Assembly: GCA_947478785.1 (NCBI GenBank)
Contig: CANJXI010000012.1
Location: 1-62,127 of the forward strand
From: Caulobacteraceae bacterium
Lineage (GTDB): Bacteria > Pseudomonadota > Alphaproteobacteria > Caulobacterales > Caulobacteraceae
Reading direction: 5' to 3'
DNA: 62,127 bases
Shown: positions 42,308 to 51,096 of the stretch, one piece after another
How positions within the stretch are numbered: the stretch's first letter is position 1
How the letters are laid out: each line of letters opens with the position of its first letter
Made by a program: the position numbers and the translations under genes
Notes under the pieces: model-generated
Told to the model about the DNA's origin: nothing
What the model saw: only the letters and a program-made list of their open reading frames with translations
Database searches by the model: none

Positions 42308-43531
42308 TCAGCCAAAGGTCAGTTCGCGGACATTGTCGTGCATGATCCGGCGCTGGTCCCTCATCGAGAAATTCCTGATGTTCTCGAGGAAGTCGGTCGG
42401 CTGGGCGAAACCCTCGCCATGCGGCCAGTCGGAGCCAAACAGTATCCGTTCGACCGGGAAGTGCCGGGCGAGCTCGTCGACGTCGTCCTCGGGATAGGGC
42501 GTCACCCAGCAATGCTCGATGAATTGCTCCCGCGGGTTCTGTTTGTACTGACCGCCGTGGTCCAGGTACTCCAGGGATTGCAGCAGCGACGGCACCCAGG
42601 CGGAGCCGGTCTCGACGAACGCCATCCGCAGGCCCGGGAACCGTTCGAACAGCCGGTGCGCCACCAGCATGAAGGCGAAGTCGGAGATCTGCCGGCCCTT
42701 CATCATCGCCGTGAAGGGCGAGCCTCCGGTGATGGCCATGGCGTTGACCGGCAAGGCGGAGCCGTCGGCCTGTTCACCGTACATCTGGCGCAGGGACTCG
42801 TAGATGCCGTTGTAGCTGTTCTCCGCCCCGGCGTGTGACGACACCACGATGCCCGCTTCCTGGGCCAATCCCCAGAAGCGGTCGAACATCGGGTGGGCGG
42901 GCGAGCGCATGCCGTCGCGGGTGACCGCCGGGCCGTGCCGCAGATGGACCATGCGCGCCCCGCGTTCCAGCGCCCACGTCAGCTCCGCGACCGCGTTGTC
43001 GGGGTCCGAAAGCGTCATGTAGGGCGCCGCGAAGATCCGGTCCTTGAAGGCGAAGCCCCATTCGTCGTCGATCCATCGGTTGAAGGCTCGCGTGACCTCG
43101 ATCGAAGCCTCCGGGTCCTCGGCCAGCATGGAGGGCTCGAGCGTCACGCCCTGCGACGGGAACATCCACGCCGCCTCGATCCCCTGGCCGTCCATCACCT
43201 CCAGGCGCCGGTCGCGGTTGTACCATTCGGGGTGGTCCGAAGGCGGCACGTCGAACGACTCCTTGAACTCGTGGGCCTTGACGCGGCCGGCGAAGAAACC
43301 AAGGAAAGCGCCGGGCTTGGTGCGCAGGTGGACGTCGGCGGGACCGGGCAGGATCGGCACGATGTTGCCGCCCAGGACATAGCGCAGGACGCCGTCCACC
43401 TCCTTCACCTGCAGGCCGCGATCCCGGAACTTCGGATCGCGATGCCGGGTGAAGGCGTCGCTCGATTCCCAATAATGATTGTCGGCGTCGAAGATCGGGC
43501 CGAAATTCTCCCGGGTCATGGCTTCTGTCAT
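42308..43531 (-). CDS. COG2159 amidohydrolase (paralogue of 36373-37608)
   Basis: 407 residues. Metal-site pattern FDADNHYWE (14-22), strand-5 His in VVSSHAGAE, FVETGSAWVP, and LFGSDWPHGEGFA with catalytic Asp. GGGAGGATA precedes the ATG at 43531; a second in-frame ATG is four codons in. Lies upstream of the TonB receptor on the same strand. Like its paralogue it probably processes an acidic cyclic or ring-cleaved compound; duplication with divergence suggests related but distinct substrates. Confidence 0.83.
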   Translation of the reverse strand: MTEAMTRENFGPIFDADNHYWESSDAFTRHRDPKFRDRGLQVKEVDGVLRYVLGGNIVPILPGPADVHLRTKPGAFLGFFAGRVKAHEFKESFDVPPSDHPEWYNRDRRLEVMDGQGIEAAWMFPSQGVTLEPSMLAEDPEASIEVTRAFNRWIDDEWGFAFKDRIFAAPYMTLSDPDNAVAELTWALERGARMVHLRHGPAVTRDGMRSPAHPMFDRFWGLAQEAGIVVSSHAGAENSYNGIYESLRQMYGEQADGSALPVNAMAITGGSPFTAMMKGRQISDFAFMLVAHRLFERFPGLRMAFVETGSAWVPSLLQSLEYLDHGGQYKQNPREQFIEHCWVTPYPEDDVDELARHFPVERILFGSDWPHGEGFAQPTDFLENIRNFSMRDQRRIMHDNVRELTFG

Positions 43532-43591
43532 GGCGCGTATCCTCCCAGGAACGCGCGACGTCTTTGATCAGCGTCGCCCGTTTATACGAAC

Positions 43592-43620
43592 GTTACAGCG
43601 AGTTTCATACGCCGCGCAAC
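43592..43620. promoter_or_regulatory. three half-site cluster GTTACA-N4-GTTTCA-N7-CGCAAC
   Basis: Half-sites at 43592-43597, 43602-43607 and 43615-43620, 61 bases upstream of the amidohydrolase ATG. Inverted, this is the same order and spacing as the cluster at 39632-39660. Confidence 0.4.
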
Positions 43621-43649
43621 CGGGAAGTCCGGTGTGTGATGTCGCAGGC

Positions 43650-45239
43650 TCAGCCGGACGCCTTTCCGAACATCGCCTCGACCTCGACCTTGCGGACCTT
43701 GCCGGACGCGGTGAGCGGCAGGGCCGAGACGAAACGCCAGGCCCGCGGAACCTTGAAGTGCGCGAGCCGGGTGGCCGCATGCGCCTCCAGCGCCTCGGCG
43801 GTGAGCGTGCTTCCGGCGCGGGGGATCACCGCGGCCGCCACCTGCTGTCCGAACCGCTCGTCTGGCGCGCCCACCACCGCGACGGCGGCCACGTCGGGAT
43901 GCCGCAGCAGCGCGTCCTCGACCTCCGCCGGATAGATATTCTCCCCGCCCCGGATGATCACCTCGCGAGCCCGGCCGTGGATCCGCAGGTAGCCGCGCGC
44001 GTCCAGCGAGCCCAGATCGCCCGTGTGCAGGAACCCCTCCCCGTCGATGGTGGCCGCGGTCGCCTCGGCCATCCGGTAGTAGCCGTCCATCACCATCGGC
44101 CCGCGGACCAGGACCTCGCCGACCTCGCCCAGCGCCAGCGTCCGGCCGGTCGACGGATCGGTGACCTTCAGCTCGACGTGCGGCGCGGGCTGGCCGACCG
44201 TCTCGGCCAGGGTCGCGGCGTCGTCGCCGGGCACGCTGCTGGTGATGATAGGGCATTCCGACTGGGCGTAGGCGTTCAGCACCGGGGCTGCGAATTCCCG
44301 CGTCAGCCGCTCGATGAGCGGGCGCGGGACCTGGGTTCCGCCGATCCCGATGGAGCGCAGCCTGCCCGTCCCGGGCGTCCACACCGGATGGTCCAGCAGC
44401 GACAGCAGCACCGTCGGCACCCCGCCGACCCGGGTCGCGCCCAGGAGCGTCATGAGCCGCAGGTATTCGCCCGGCTCGAACCGGTTCATCACCACGTAGC
44501 AGGCGCCCGTCACCATGGCGCCCAGCAGCATGGTCACCGCCCCGCCCACATGGTTCATCGGCGAGGGATTGAGCCACACCTCGGTCTCGTCGGCGCCGCA
44601 GGCCTGGGCCCGCAGCCAGGCGGCGTTGAGCGCCGCGCGGTGTGAGAGCGCCGCGCCCTTCGCCCGCCCGGTGGTGCCGGAAGTGAACTGGATCAGGAAC
44701 AGGTCCGCCGCGCCGACCGGCGGCAATTCCCGCGCGACCGCGCCGGCCGCCAGCGTGCGCAAGCGCTCCAGGGGAAACACCTTGCCAGGTTCGCCCAGCG
44801 CCTCCGCCCGCGATAGCAGTTCGACGCCGCGCGTATCGTGGCCGGCCAGCAGCAGCGCCGGCTCGGTGAGGTCGCGGGCATGCTCGCACTCGTAATCCGA
44901 CCAGGCCGGATTCCAGCCCGTCACCACCATCCCGGCCAGCCCGCAGCCGTATTCCAGCAGCATCCATTCCAGACTGTTGCGGCTCCAGATGGCGATCCGG
45001 TCGCCCGGCGAGGCCCGGTCCAGCAGCCAGAAGGCCACCTGTTCGGCCGCGCCCAGCAGGTCGGCGTAGGACATCGTCGCGACGCCCTCGCCCGCCGCCC
45101 AGGCCAGCGCCGTGCGCTCAGGGTAGCGGACCGCGATCTCCCGCAGCCTGTCGCCGACCGAACCCTCCAGCAGGGGCAGCGACAGATCCGGCGCGCGGTG
45201 GGCGGGCGCGGCGAGCGGGGTCGGAGGCTGCGCGCTCAT
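43650..45239 (-). CDS. acyl-CoA ligase (class I adenylate-forming)
   Basis: 529 residues from the ATG at 45239 (GGCAGGA upstream; an earlier ATG at 45365 would run over a palindromic operator candidate). Seen: P-loop FTSGTTGRAKGAALSHR, YAQSECPI (A5), LHTGDLGSLD, GRAREVIIRGGENIYPAEVE hinge and LTASGKVRKVE with the acylation Lys. Activates an acid for beta-oxidation by the neighbouring genes. Divergent from the SDR/thiolase operon across 188 bases that hold a TGCAAC-N6-GTTGCG palindrome. Confidence 0.9.
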   Translation of the reverse strand: MSAQPPTPLAAPAHRAPDLSLPLLEGSVGDRLREIAVRYPERTALAWAAGEGVATMSYADLLGAAEQVAFWLLDRASPGDRIAIWSRNSLEWMLLEYGCGLAGMVVTGWNPAWSDYECEHARDLTEPALLLAGHDTRGVELLSRAEALGEPGKVFPLERLRTLAAGAVARELPPVGAADLFLIQFTSGTTGRAKGAALSHRAALNAAWLRAQACGADETEVWLNPSPMNHVGGAVTMLLGAMVTGACYVVMNRFEPGEYLRLMTLLGATRVGGVPTVLLSLLDHPVWTPGTGRLRSIGIGGTQVPRPLIERLTREFAAPVLNAYAQSECPIITSSVPGDDAATLAETVGQPAPHVELKVTDPSTGRTLALGEVGEVLVRGPMVMDGYYRMAEATAATIDGEGFLHTGDLGSLDARGYLRIHGRAREVIIRGGENIYPAEVEDALLRHPDVAAVAVVGAPDERFGQQVAAAVIPRAGSTLTAEALEAHAATRLAHFKVPRAWRFVSALPLTASGKVRKVEVEAMFGKASG

Positions 45240-45254
45240 GGGTTCCTGCCGGAT

Positions 45255-45272
45255 TGCAACGAGTGCGTTGCG
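45255..45272. promoter_or_regulatory. palindrome TGCAAC-N6-GTTGCG, candidate operator
   Basis: GCAACG and CGTTGC form perfect 6-base arms around AGTG; written as half-sites it is TGCAAC-N6-GTTGCG, the same architecture as 33415-33432. It lies 16 bases upstream of the ligase ATG and within the divergent promoter region of the SDR-thiolase operon, ideal for repressing both. Confidence 0.5.
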
Positions 45273-45427
45273 ATATGCGCGCGCCTGCGCCAACGTCAAG
45301 ACGGCTGGGCCGCGCGGCGGATTGGCGCGCGCCCGGCCATGGACTCCGGATTGACGGCGGTGCATGTCGGCGCCCGCGGGCGCTGGCGCAGGTCGCCGCG
45401 CAGAGGATAGAGAGAGGACGCGACGGG

Positions 45428-46339
45428 ATGGGAGTGCTTGACGGACGGGTGGTGCTGGTCACCGGCGGCGCGCAGGGCATCGGCAAGGAGTGCGCCCTCT
45501 TGGCGGCGCGCGAAGGCGCCAAGGTGGTGATCAACGACCTGGGCGCCTCGGTGAAGGGCGATGACGCAGGCTCAGCCTCGGCGGCCGAGGCCACCGCGCA
45601 GGAGATCCGCGCCGCCGGCGGCGAGGCGGTCTCCAATTCCGACAGCGTGTCGAATTTCGCCGCCGTCCAGGGCATGGTCCAGCAGGCCATCGACACCTAC
45701 GGCCGCCTCGACGCGGTGATCAATCCGGCCGGCATCCTGCGCGACGGCATGTTCCACAAGATGAGCGAGGCCGACTGGGACGCGGTCATCGCCGTCCACT
45801 TGCGCGGCGCCTTCAACGTCTCGCGCGCCGCCGTCGAGCTGTTCCGCAACCAGGGCGGCGGCTCCTTCGTGCACTTCACCTCGACCACCGGGCTGATCGG
45901 CAACATCGGCCAGGCGAACTACGCTGCCGCGAAGCTGGGTGTTGTGGGCCTGTCCCGCAGCCTGGCCCAGGAAGGCGCCAGCAAGGGCGTGCGCTCCAAC
46001 GTCATCTCGCCCTTCGCCTGGACGCGGATGATCGCCACCATCCCGGTGACCGACGAGGCCTCCGCCCAGCGGGTCGAGCGCATGCGCAGCGGCATGCGCG
46101 CCGACCAGGTGGCCCAGCTGGCGGTCGCGCTGGCCGGCGAGTCGGACATCACCGGCCAGATCTTCGGCGTCCGCGGCGACGAGATCATCCTCTTCAGCCA
46201 GCCCCGGCCGGTCGCCTCGGTGGCCCGCACCGACGGATGGACGCCCTCGCGGCTGCTGTCGGAAGGCCTGCCGGCGCTGTCGTCGAAATATACCGACCTC
46301 GGCGTTTCCGCCTCGGTCTTCCCCTACGACCCCATCTGA
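45428..46339 (+). CDS. SDR-family hydroxyacyl-CoA dehydrogenase (MFE-2 N-terminal type)
   Basis: 303 residues. Cofactor motif VTGGAQGIGKE (11-21), INDLGAS after strand 2 (Asp favours NAD), INPAGILRD in place of NNAG, catalytic Ser in FTSTTGLIGN, and YAAAK. Resembles the 3R-hydroxyacyl-CoA dehydrogenase domain of peroxisomal multifunctional enzyme 2 and 17beta-HSD4, often used for ring or branched side-chain oxidation. The ATG at 45428 fits the family N terminus. First gene of the operon; the thiolase follows after 11 bases, giving consecutive beta-oxidation steps. Confidence 0.88.
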   Translation: MGVLDGRVVLVTGGAQGIGKECALLAAREGAKVVINDLGASVKGDDAGSASAAEATAQEIRAAGGEAVSNSDSVSNFAAVQGMVQQAIDTYGRLDAVINPAGILRDGMFHKMSEADWDAVIAVHLRGAFNVSRAAVELFRNQGGGSFVHFTSTTGLIGNIGQANYAAAKLGVVGLSRSLAQEGASKGVRSNVISPFAWTRMIATIPVTDEASAQRVERMRSGMRADQVAQLAVALAGESDITGQIFGVRGDEIILFSQPRPVASVARTDGWTPSRLLSEGLPALSSKYTDLGVSASVFPYDPI

Positions 46340-46350
46340 TCGGAGCTCCC

Positions 46351-47547
46351 ATGCAACGCGCCGCCATCGTCAGCCCGATCCGCACGCCGGTGGGCAAATA
46401 CCTGGGAGCCCTTTCGAACGTGCAGGCCGGCGACCTCGGGGCCCTGGTGATCAAGGCCCTGGTCGAGCGGACGAAGATCGATCCGGCCTCGATCGACGAC
46501 GTGATCTTCGCCCAGGGCTACGGCAACGGCGAGGCGGCGTGCATCGCGCGCTGGTCGGCGATGGCGGCCGGGCTGCCGATCAGCGTCCCGGGCTACCAGC
46601 TCGACCGCCGCTGCGGGTCGGGCCTGCAGGCGGTGATCGATGCGGCGATGATGGTCCAGACGGGCGCGGCCGACGTGGTCATCGCCGGCGGCGTCGAGAG
46701 CATGAGCAACGTCGAGTACTACACCACCGACATGCGCAAGGGCGCGCGCGGCGGCTCGGTGACCCTGCATGACCGGCTGGCGCGCGGCCGGGTGATGAGC
46801 CAGCCGATCGAGCGGTTCGGCGTGATCTCCGGCATGATCGAGACCGCCGACAACCTGGCCCGCGACTATCAGATCAGCCGCGAGGAGGCCGACGAATACG
46901 CCCTGATGAGCCACCAGCGCGCGACGGCGGCCTGGGCGGCGGGCAAGTTCGACGACGAGCTGGTCCCGGTGGCCGTGCCCCAGCGCAAGGGCGATCCGGT
47001 GATCATGAACCGCGACGAGGGCGTGCGCGGCGACGTGACCGCCGACAGCCTGGCGGCGCTGCGTCCCATCGAGAAGGGCGGCGTGGTCACGGCCGGCAAC
47101 GCCAGCCAGCAGAATGACGCCGCGGCCGCCTGCCTGGTGGTCTCCGAGAAGAAGCTGGCTGAGCTTGGTCTGGAGCCGATGGGCTGGCTGGTCGGCTGGG
47201 CGGCGGCCGGCTGCGAACCCTCGCGGATGGGCATCGGCCCGGTGCCGGCGGTGGAGCGCCTGTTCGCGCGCAGCGGCCTCTCCTGGGACGACATCGACCT
47301 CGTCGAGCTCAACGAGGCCTTCGCGCCGCAGGTGCTGGCCGTGCTGAAGGGCTGGGGCTGGGACGAGCGCGACCGGCTGAACGTCAACGGATCGGGGATC
47401 AGCCTCGGCCACCCGATCGGCGCCACCGGCGGACGGATCCTGGCCAACCTGCTGCGCGAGCTGAAGCGCCGGGGCGGCAAGTACGGCCTGGAGACCATGT
47501 GCATCGGGGGCGGCCAGGGCCTGGCCGCCGTGTTCGAGGCCGCCTGA
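46351..47547 (+). CDS. thiolase (acetyl-CoA C-acyltransferase)
   Basis: 398 residues. Cleaves 3-ketoacyl-CoA with CoA. All catalytic residues are in place: C88 in DRRCGSGLQ, NEAFAPQ, GHPIGATGG and the second Cys in CIGGGQG near 387. GGAGCTCCC precedes the ATG at 46351. Length and motifs fit degradative (FadA/PcaF-like) thiolases. Sits 11 bases after the SDR, forming the last two steps of a beta-oxidation round. Confidence 0.93.
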   Translation: MQRAAIVSPIRTPVGKYLGALSNVQAGDLGALVIKALVERTKIDPASIDDVIFAQGYGNGEAACIARWSAMAAGLPISVPGYQLDRRCGSGLQAVIDAAMMVQTGAADVVIAGGVESMSNVEYYTTDMRKGARGGSVTLHDRLARGRVMSQPIERFGVISGMIETADNLARDYQISREEADEYALMSHQRATAAWAAGKFDDELVPVAVPQRKGDPVIMNRDEGVRGDVTADSLAALRPIEKGGVVTAGNASQQNDAAAACLVVSEKKLAELGLEPMGWLVGWAAAGCEPSRMGIGPVPAVERLFARSGLSWDDIDLVELNEAFAPQVLAVLKGWGWDERDRLNVNGSGISLGHPIGATGGRILANLLRELKRRGGKYGLETMCIGGGQGLAAVFEAA

Positions 47548-47571
47548 ACGACCGATCTGCCGGGGGAGGAC

Positions 47572-48120
47572 ATGGATCAAGCCGTCGCCGACCTCCTGTC
47601 CAAACAGGAGATCACCGAGGTGCTCTATCGCGTCGCGCGCGGCACGGACCGCGGCGACCTGGAGCTTTTCGCGTCCGGCTTCCATGAGGACGGCGAGGAC
47701 TACCACGGCCTGGCCAACGGCCCGGTCCGCAACATCCTGGCCGTGCTCGGCAAGTCGAAACTGCTGCTCACCCAGCACGCGATCTCCAACGTCCTGATCG
47801 ACCTGGAGGGCGACACGGCCCGCGTGGAGTCCTATTTCACCTCGTTCCACCAGAGCCGCGACGAACAGGGCGGCCTTTGGGACGAGACCGTCCGGGGCCG
47901 CTACCTCGACCGCTTCCAGCGCCGCGCCGACCGCCGGTGGAAGATCGCGCGCCGGGTGGTCGTGTGGGACTGGTCGCGCGTCGAGCCCTCCGGCGAGAGC
48001 TGGTTCGACAGGATGCGCCAGCGCCCGGGCGTCGACGACCGCTACGTCTTCGGCCGGCGCGACCGCCAGGACCTGGTCTATACCGACACCCTGCCCGAGG
48101 GTTTCGGGGCCGGCGCGTGA
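47572..48120 (+). CDS. SnoaL-like (NTF2-fold) protein
   Basis: 182 residues; GGGGAGG upstream of the ATG. Motifs EITEVLYRVARGTDRGDLEL and FHEDGEDYHG (first strand with Asp), HAISNVLIDLEGDTARVESY and RYLDRFQRRADRRWKIARRV match the SnoaL_4-type NTF2 fold. Homologues act as dehydratases, cyclases or monooxygenase partners. Third gene of the operon and overlapping the next by GTGA, so co-translated. Confidence 0.8.
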   Translation: MDQAVADLLSKQEITEVLYRVARGTDRGDLELFASGFHEDGEDYHGLANGPVRNILAVLGKSKLLLTQHAISNVLIDLEGDTARVESYFTSFHQSRDEQGGLWDETVRGRYLDRFQRRADRRWKIARRVVVWDWSRVEPSGESWFDRMRQRPGVDDRYVFGRRDRQDLVYTDTLPEGFGAGA

Positions 48121-48458
48121 CCCGCGTCCTCATCCTCGACGAGATCGTCGTGAAGCCCGGCCAGGCGGCGGCCTACCGGGAGGCCTACCGCACCGGCTAC
48201 CGGCCCGGCGCCGAGCATCGCGGCATGCGCCTTGACGGCGCCTGGCAGAGCCCGCCGGGCCAGGATTACGACGAACTTCCCACCACCCTCTATTACCTCT
48301 GGTCGGTCGAAGGCGTGGACGGCTGGTGGGCGATGCGCATGAGCCGCAAGGCCGATGGCTCGGACGAGCGCTTCGACAAGCTGGCCTGGTGGCAGGCGCA
48401 TGAACACCTGACGCTGAGCCGCAAGCGCAGCATCCTCACTCCGCAGCCGGACGCCTGA
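48117..48458 (+). CDS. small protein of unknown function (ferredoxin-fold-like)
   Basis: 113 residues from the GTG at 48117 that overlaps the previous stop codon (GTGA). The start ILDEIVVKPGQAAAYREAY resembles the first strand and helix of NIPSNAP/EthD-like barrels. A conserved-looking aromatic centre (YYLWSVEGVDGWWAMRM) follows. I do not recognise a named family with confidence. Position between SnoaL and a two-domain barrel protein suggests it handles the same intermediate. Confidence 0.65.
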   Translation: MTRVLILDEIVVKPGQAAAYREAYRTGYRPGAEHRGMRLDGAWQSPPGQDYDELPTTLYYLWSVEGVDGWWAMRMSRKADGSDERFDKLAWWQAHEHLTLSRKRSILTPQPDA

Positions 48459-48459
48459 C

Positions 48460-49110
48460 ATGTTCGTCTCGCTGCGCATCCTAACCCTGCCCGCCGACCG
48501 GTTCGCCGCGCGCGACGCCCTCATCGCCCGGCTGGGCGAGGCCGCCGCCGGGTTGGCCGGGGTCCGCACGTCCTGGATCGCGCCGGTCTCGCCCGTCGCC
48601 GTGATCAACGCCGGCCACATCGTCTGGCGGATGACCTTCGAGACCGAACGCGACGCGCTGGCCGCCCCGCTCGATCCCACATGGCGCGCGAAGATCGCCC
48701 CGCTGCTGGCCGAGGTCCAGCTGACCGGGGTCGGCTACCGCGTGACCCGCAGCGCCGTGCGCCAGGCCGGCGCCGGCATCTGGCGGGCGCTGATCTTCCG
48801 GGTCATGCCGCACGGCTTCCCCGACGCCGCCCGCGAACTGGAAGACGCCACCCTGCTCTTCCCGAAATTCATCCCGGCGATCCGCAGCTGGGCGCTCAGC
48901 CCGGTCTCGCTCGTCGAGGGCCCCAAGGCCTTCACCCACGTCTGGGAGCAGGAGTTCGACAGCCTCCAGGGCCTGACCCGCGACTACATGCAGGCCCCCA
49001 TCCACTGGGGCGTGGTCGACGCCTACTTCGACGCGGAGTACCCGCAGTACATCGTCGATCCCCAGCTCATCCAGGTGGTGGGCGAGATCGACCGGACGAT
49101 CATGGCCTGA
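48460..49110 (+). CDS. two-domain dimeric alpha/beta-barrel (Dabb-like) protein
   Basis: 216 residues; starts one base after the preceding stop (TGACATG). Two ferredoxin-like halves: residues 1-95 (FVSLRILTLPADRFAARDAL) and about 103-216 (ALIFRVMPHGFPDAARELED, then IRSWALSPVSLV). The second half resembles stress-responsive A/B barrel (Dabb) proteins, which include terpenoid and polyketide-processing enzymes. Single-chain pairing of two half-barrels would replace a homodimer. Function unknown. Confidence 0.65.
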   Translation: MFVSLRILTLPADRFAARDALIARLGEAAAGLAGVRTSWIAPVSPVAVINAGHIVWRMTFETERDALAAPLDPTWRAKIAPLLAEVQLTGVGYRVTRSAVRQAGAGIWRALIFRVMPHGFPDAARELEDATLLFPKFIPAIRSWALSPVSLVEGPKAFTHVWEQEFDSLQGLTRDYMQAPIHWGVVDAYFDAEYPQYIVDPQLIQVVGEIDRTIMA

Positions 49111-49144
49111 GAGCCGTGGCGGCCAAGCATCGGGAGGCGCTTTC

Positions 49145-49993
49145 ATGACCACCGTTCCAAAGCCCCTAGCCGGCCGCACGGCGATTGTGACCGGCGCCAG
49201 CCGCGGCATCGGCAAGGCGATCGCCCAACGGCTGGCGTCGGGCGGCGCCCATGTGGTGATCGGCGCCCGCAGCCTGGAGGCGCCGGCGGGCGGCTTCGCC
49301 GGCACGATCCATGAGACCGCCGAGGCGATCCGGGCGGCGGGCGGCCAGGCGACGCCGCTGGCGCTCGACATGACCGACGACACGAGCCGCCAGGCGTTCG
49401 TGGCGGCCGCCATCGCGGCGACCGGCGGCGTGGACATCCTGGTCAACAACGCCGGAACCGCGCTCTACAAGGAGACCTGGGCCTACACCCTGCCGGAAGC
49501 CATGGGCCAGGTCGAAACCTACCTGGTCGGCCCCTGGCGCCTCTGCAACCTTCTCATCCCGCACATGATCGAACGTGGCCGGGGGTGGATCCTCAACATC
49601 GGGTCGAGCTCGGTGGTCAAGACCCCGGAGCCGCCCTACGAGACGCACCTCGGCTACTTCGGCCACGACGTGCTCTACGCCCCGCTGAAGGCGGCGATCC
49701 ACCGTTTCAGCCAGGGCCTCGCCGCCGAGGTCCACGCCCACAACATCGCCGTGAACCTGCTGGCTCCCGTGGGCGGCGTCTACACGCCGGGCCTGGAGGC
49801 GCTTGGCCTGATCAGCTCCGCCGACCACCCGGCCGTCGAGGCGGAGGAGCAGATCGCCGAGGCCGCGCTCGACCTGGTCTCGCACGAGCCGAAGGACCTC
49901 ACCGGCCGCATCGTCTGGTCGCACCGCTATCTCGACGAAATTGGGCGCCCGACCATGTCGCTCGACGGCCGATCCGTCGTCGTGCCGCGCTGA
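49145..49993 (+). CDS. SDR-family oxidoreductase
   Basis: 282 residues. Cofactor motif VTGASRGIGKA (14-24), GARSLE after strand 2 (NADP-like), NNAGTALYK, catalytic Ser in IGSSSVV and YAPLK. A 12-residue insertion after strand 2 (APAGGFAGTIHE) and an extended substrate loop (VKTPEPPYETHLGYFGHD) precede the Tyr, a shape seen in MFE-type SDRs. GGAGGCG lies upstream of the ATG. Fifth-to-sixth position in the thiolase operon; probably acts on a hydroxyl/keto group of the pathway compound. Confidence 0.85.
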   Translation: MTTVPKPLAGRTAIVTGASRGIGKAIAQRLASGGAHVVIGARSLEAPAGGFAGTIHETAEAIRAAGGQATPLALDMTDDTSRQAFVAAAIAATGGVDILVNNAGTALYKETWAYTLPEAMGQVETYLVGPWRLCNLLIPHMIERGRGWILNIGSSSVVKTPEPPYETHLGYFGHDVLYAPLKAAIHRFSQGLAAEVHAHNIAVNLLAPVGGVYTPGLEALGLISSADHPAVEAEEQIAEAALDLVSHEPKDLTGRIVWSHRYLDEIGRPTMSLDGRSVVVPR

Positions 49994-50013
49994 ACATCCT
50001 GGAGTCCGAACCC

Positions 50014-51096
50014 ATGACCGCACCGATCCGCGTCGGCATCGTGGGGGCCAACCCCGATCGTGGCTGGGGGCGTGACGCCCACCTGGACGCCCTGCGAAGC
50101 CTTCCGGAATTCGCCCTGGCGGCGGTATCTGCGCGCAGCCAGGCGAACGCCGAGGCGGCCGCGGCGGCGTTCGGCGCGCCCCGGGCTTTCGGGGATTCCC
50201 TGGCGCTGGCGCGCGATCCGGATATCGACCTCGTGGCGGTCACCGTGAAGGTCCCCGAACATCGCGCCGTGGTCCTCGCCGCGCTGGCGGCCGGAAAGCA
50301 CGTCTATTGCGAATGGCCGCTGGGCTGTGACCTCGAAGAATCCGAAGAAATGGCCGCCGCCGTCCGGCTTGGAAGCCGCGCGATGATCGGGCTGCAGGCC
50401 CTGTCCGCGCCTGTCATCCTCCAGGCGGCGAAGCTGATCGCCGATGGCGCCATAGGTCGGCCGCGCGTGCTGCGCACCTATGGCACCGCGGCCGCCTGGG
50501 GCGAGGAGACCCAGTCGCAGGCCATCTACCTGCAGGACAAGCGGAACGGCGCGACCCTGGAGACCATCGGCGGCGGCCACACGCTGGCGCCGGTCGAGGC
50601 GCTGGTCGGCGCCTACGTCGAGGTCGACGCCCGCAACAGCATCCTGCGCAAGTCCATCCGTGTGCAGGACACCGGCGAGATGGTCGAGCGGACCTGCGCC
50701 GACCACATGTTCGTCCTGGGCCTGCACGACAGCGGCTGCGTTTCCACATTCGAGATGGTGGGCGGAACGACCGGGCGGCCGGTCTATTTCGAGGTGACGG
50801 GCGAGACCGGCTGGATCCGGATCACCGGAACCGTCCCCGGAACCTGCCAGATCGCCCGCCTCGCGCTGGAGGCCAGCTTCCCCGTCGAGCCCCCGGCCGA
50901 GCCGGTCGCCCCACACTTGGTCGGCCCGCCCGCCAACGTCGCCGAGGCCTACGCCGCCTTCGCCCGCGACCTTCGCGACGGGACCCGCACCGTGCCCGAT
51001 TTCAACGACGCCGTGCGGCTGACGCGGCTGCTCGACGCCATCGACCGCGCATCGGCCACCGGCCAACGCCAGCTCCTGCAGGCTTCCACGAGGTGA
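50014..51096 (+). CDS. Gfo/Idh/MocA-family oxidoreductase
   Basis: 360 residues from the ATG at 50014. Rossmann N terminus VGIVGANPDRGWGRDAHLDA (residues 7-26), VTVKVPEHRAVVLAAL and the family motif GKHVYCEWPLG with E replacing the usual EKP Lys-Pro context (CEWPL, so the catalytic-Lys position is Trp). Most homologues carry EKP(L/M/I); loss of Lys may mean altered or absent redox catalysis. C-terminal sheet domain follows. Substrates are typically sugars or cyclic polyols; here unknown. The next gene overlaps it by four bases (GTGA). Confidence 0.83.
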   Translation: MTAPIRVGIVGANPDRGWGRDAHLDALRSLPEFALAAVSARSQANAEAAAAAFGAPRAFGDSLALARDPDIDLVAVTVKVPEHRAVVLAALAAGKHVYCEWPLGCDLEESEEMAAAVRLGSRAMIGLQALSAPVILQAAKLIADGAIGRPRVLRTYGTAAAWGEETQSQAIYLQDKRNGATLETIGGGHTLAPVEALVGAYVEVDARNSILRKSIRVQDTGEMVERTCADHMFVLGLHDSGCVSTFEMVGGTTGRPVYFEVTGETGWIRITGTVPGTCQIARLALEASFPVEPPAEPVAPHLVGPPANVAEAYAAFARDLRDGTRTVPDFNDAVRLTRLLDAIDRASATGQRQLLQASTR

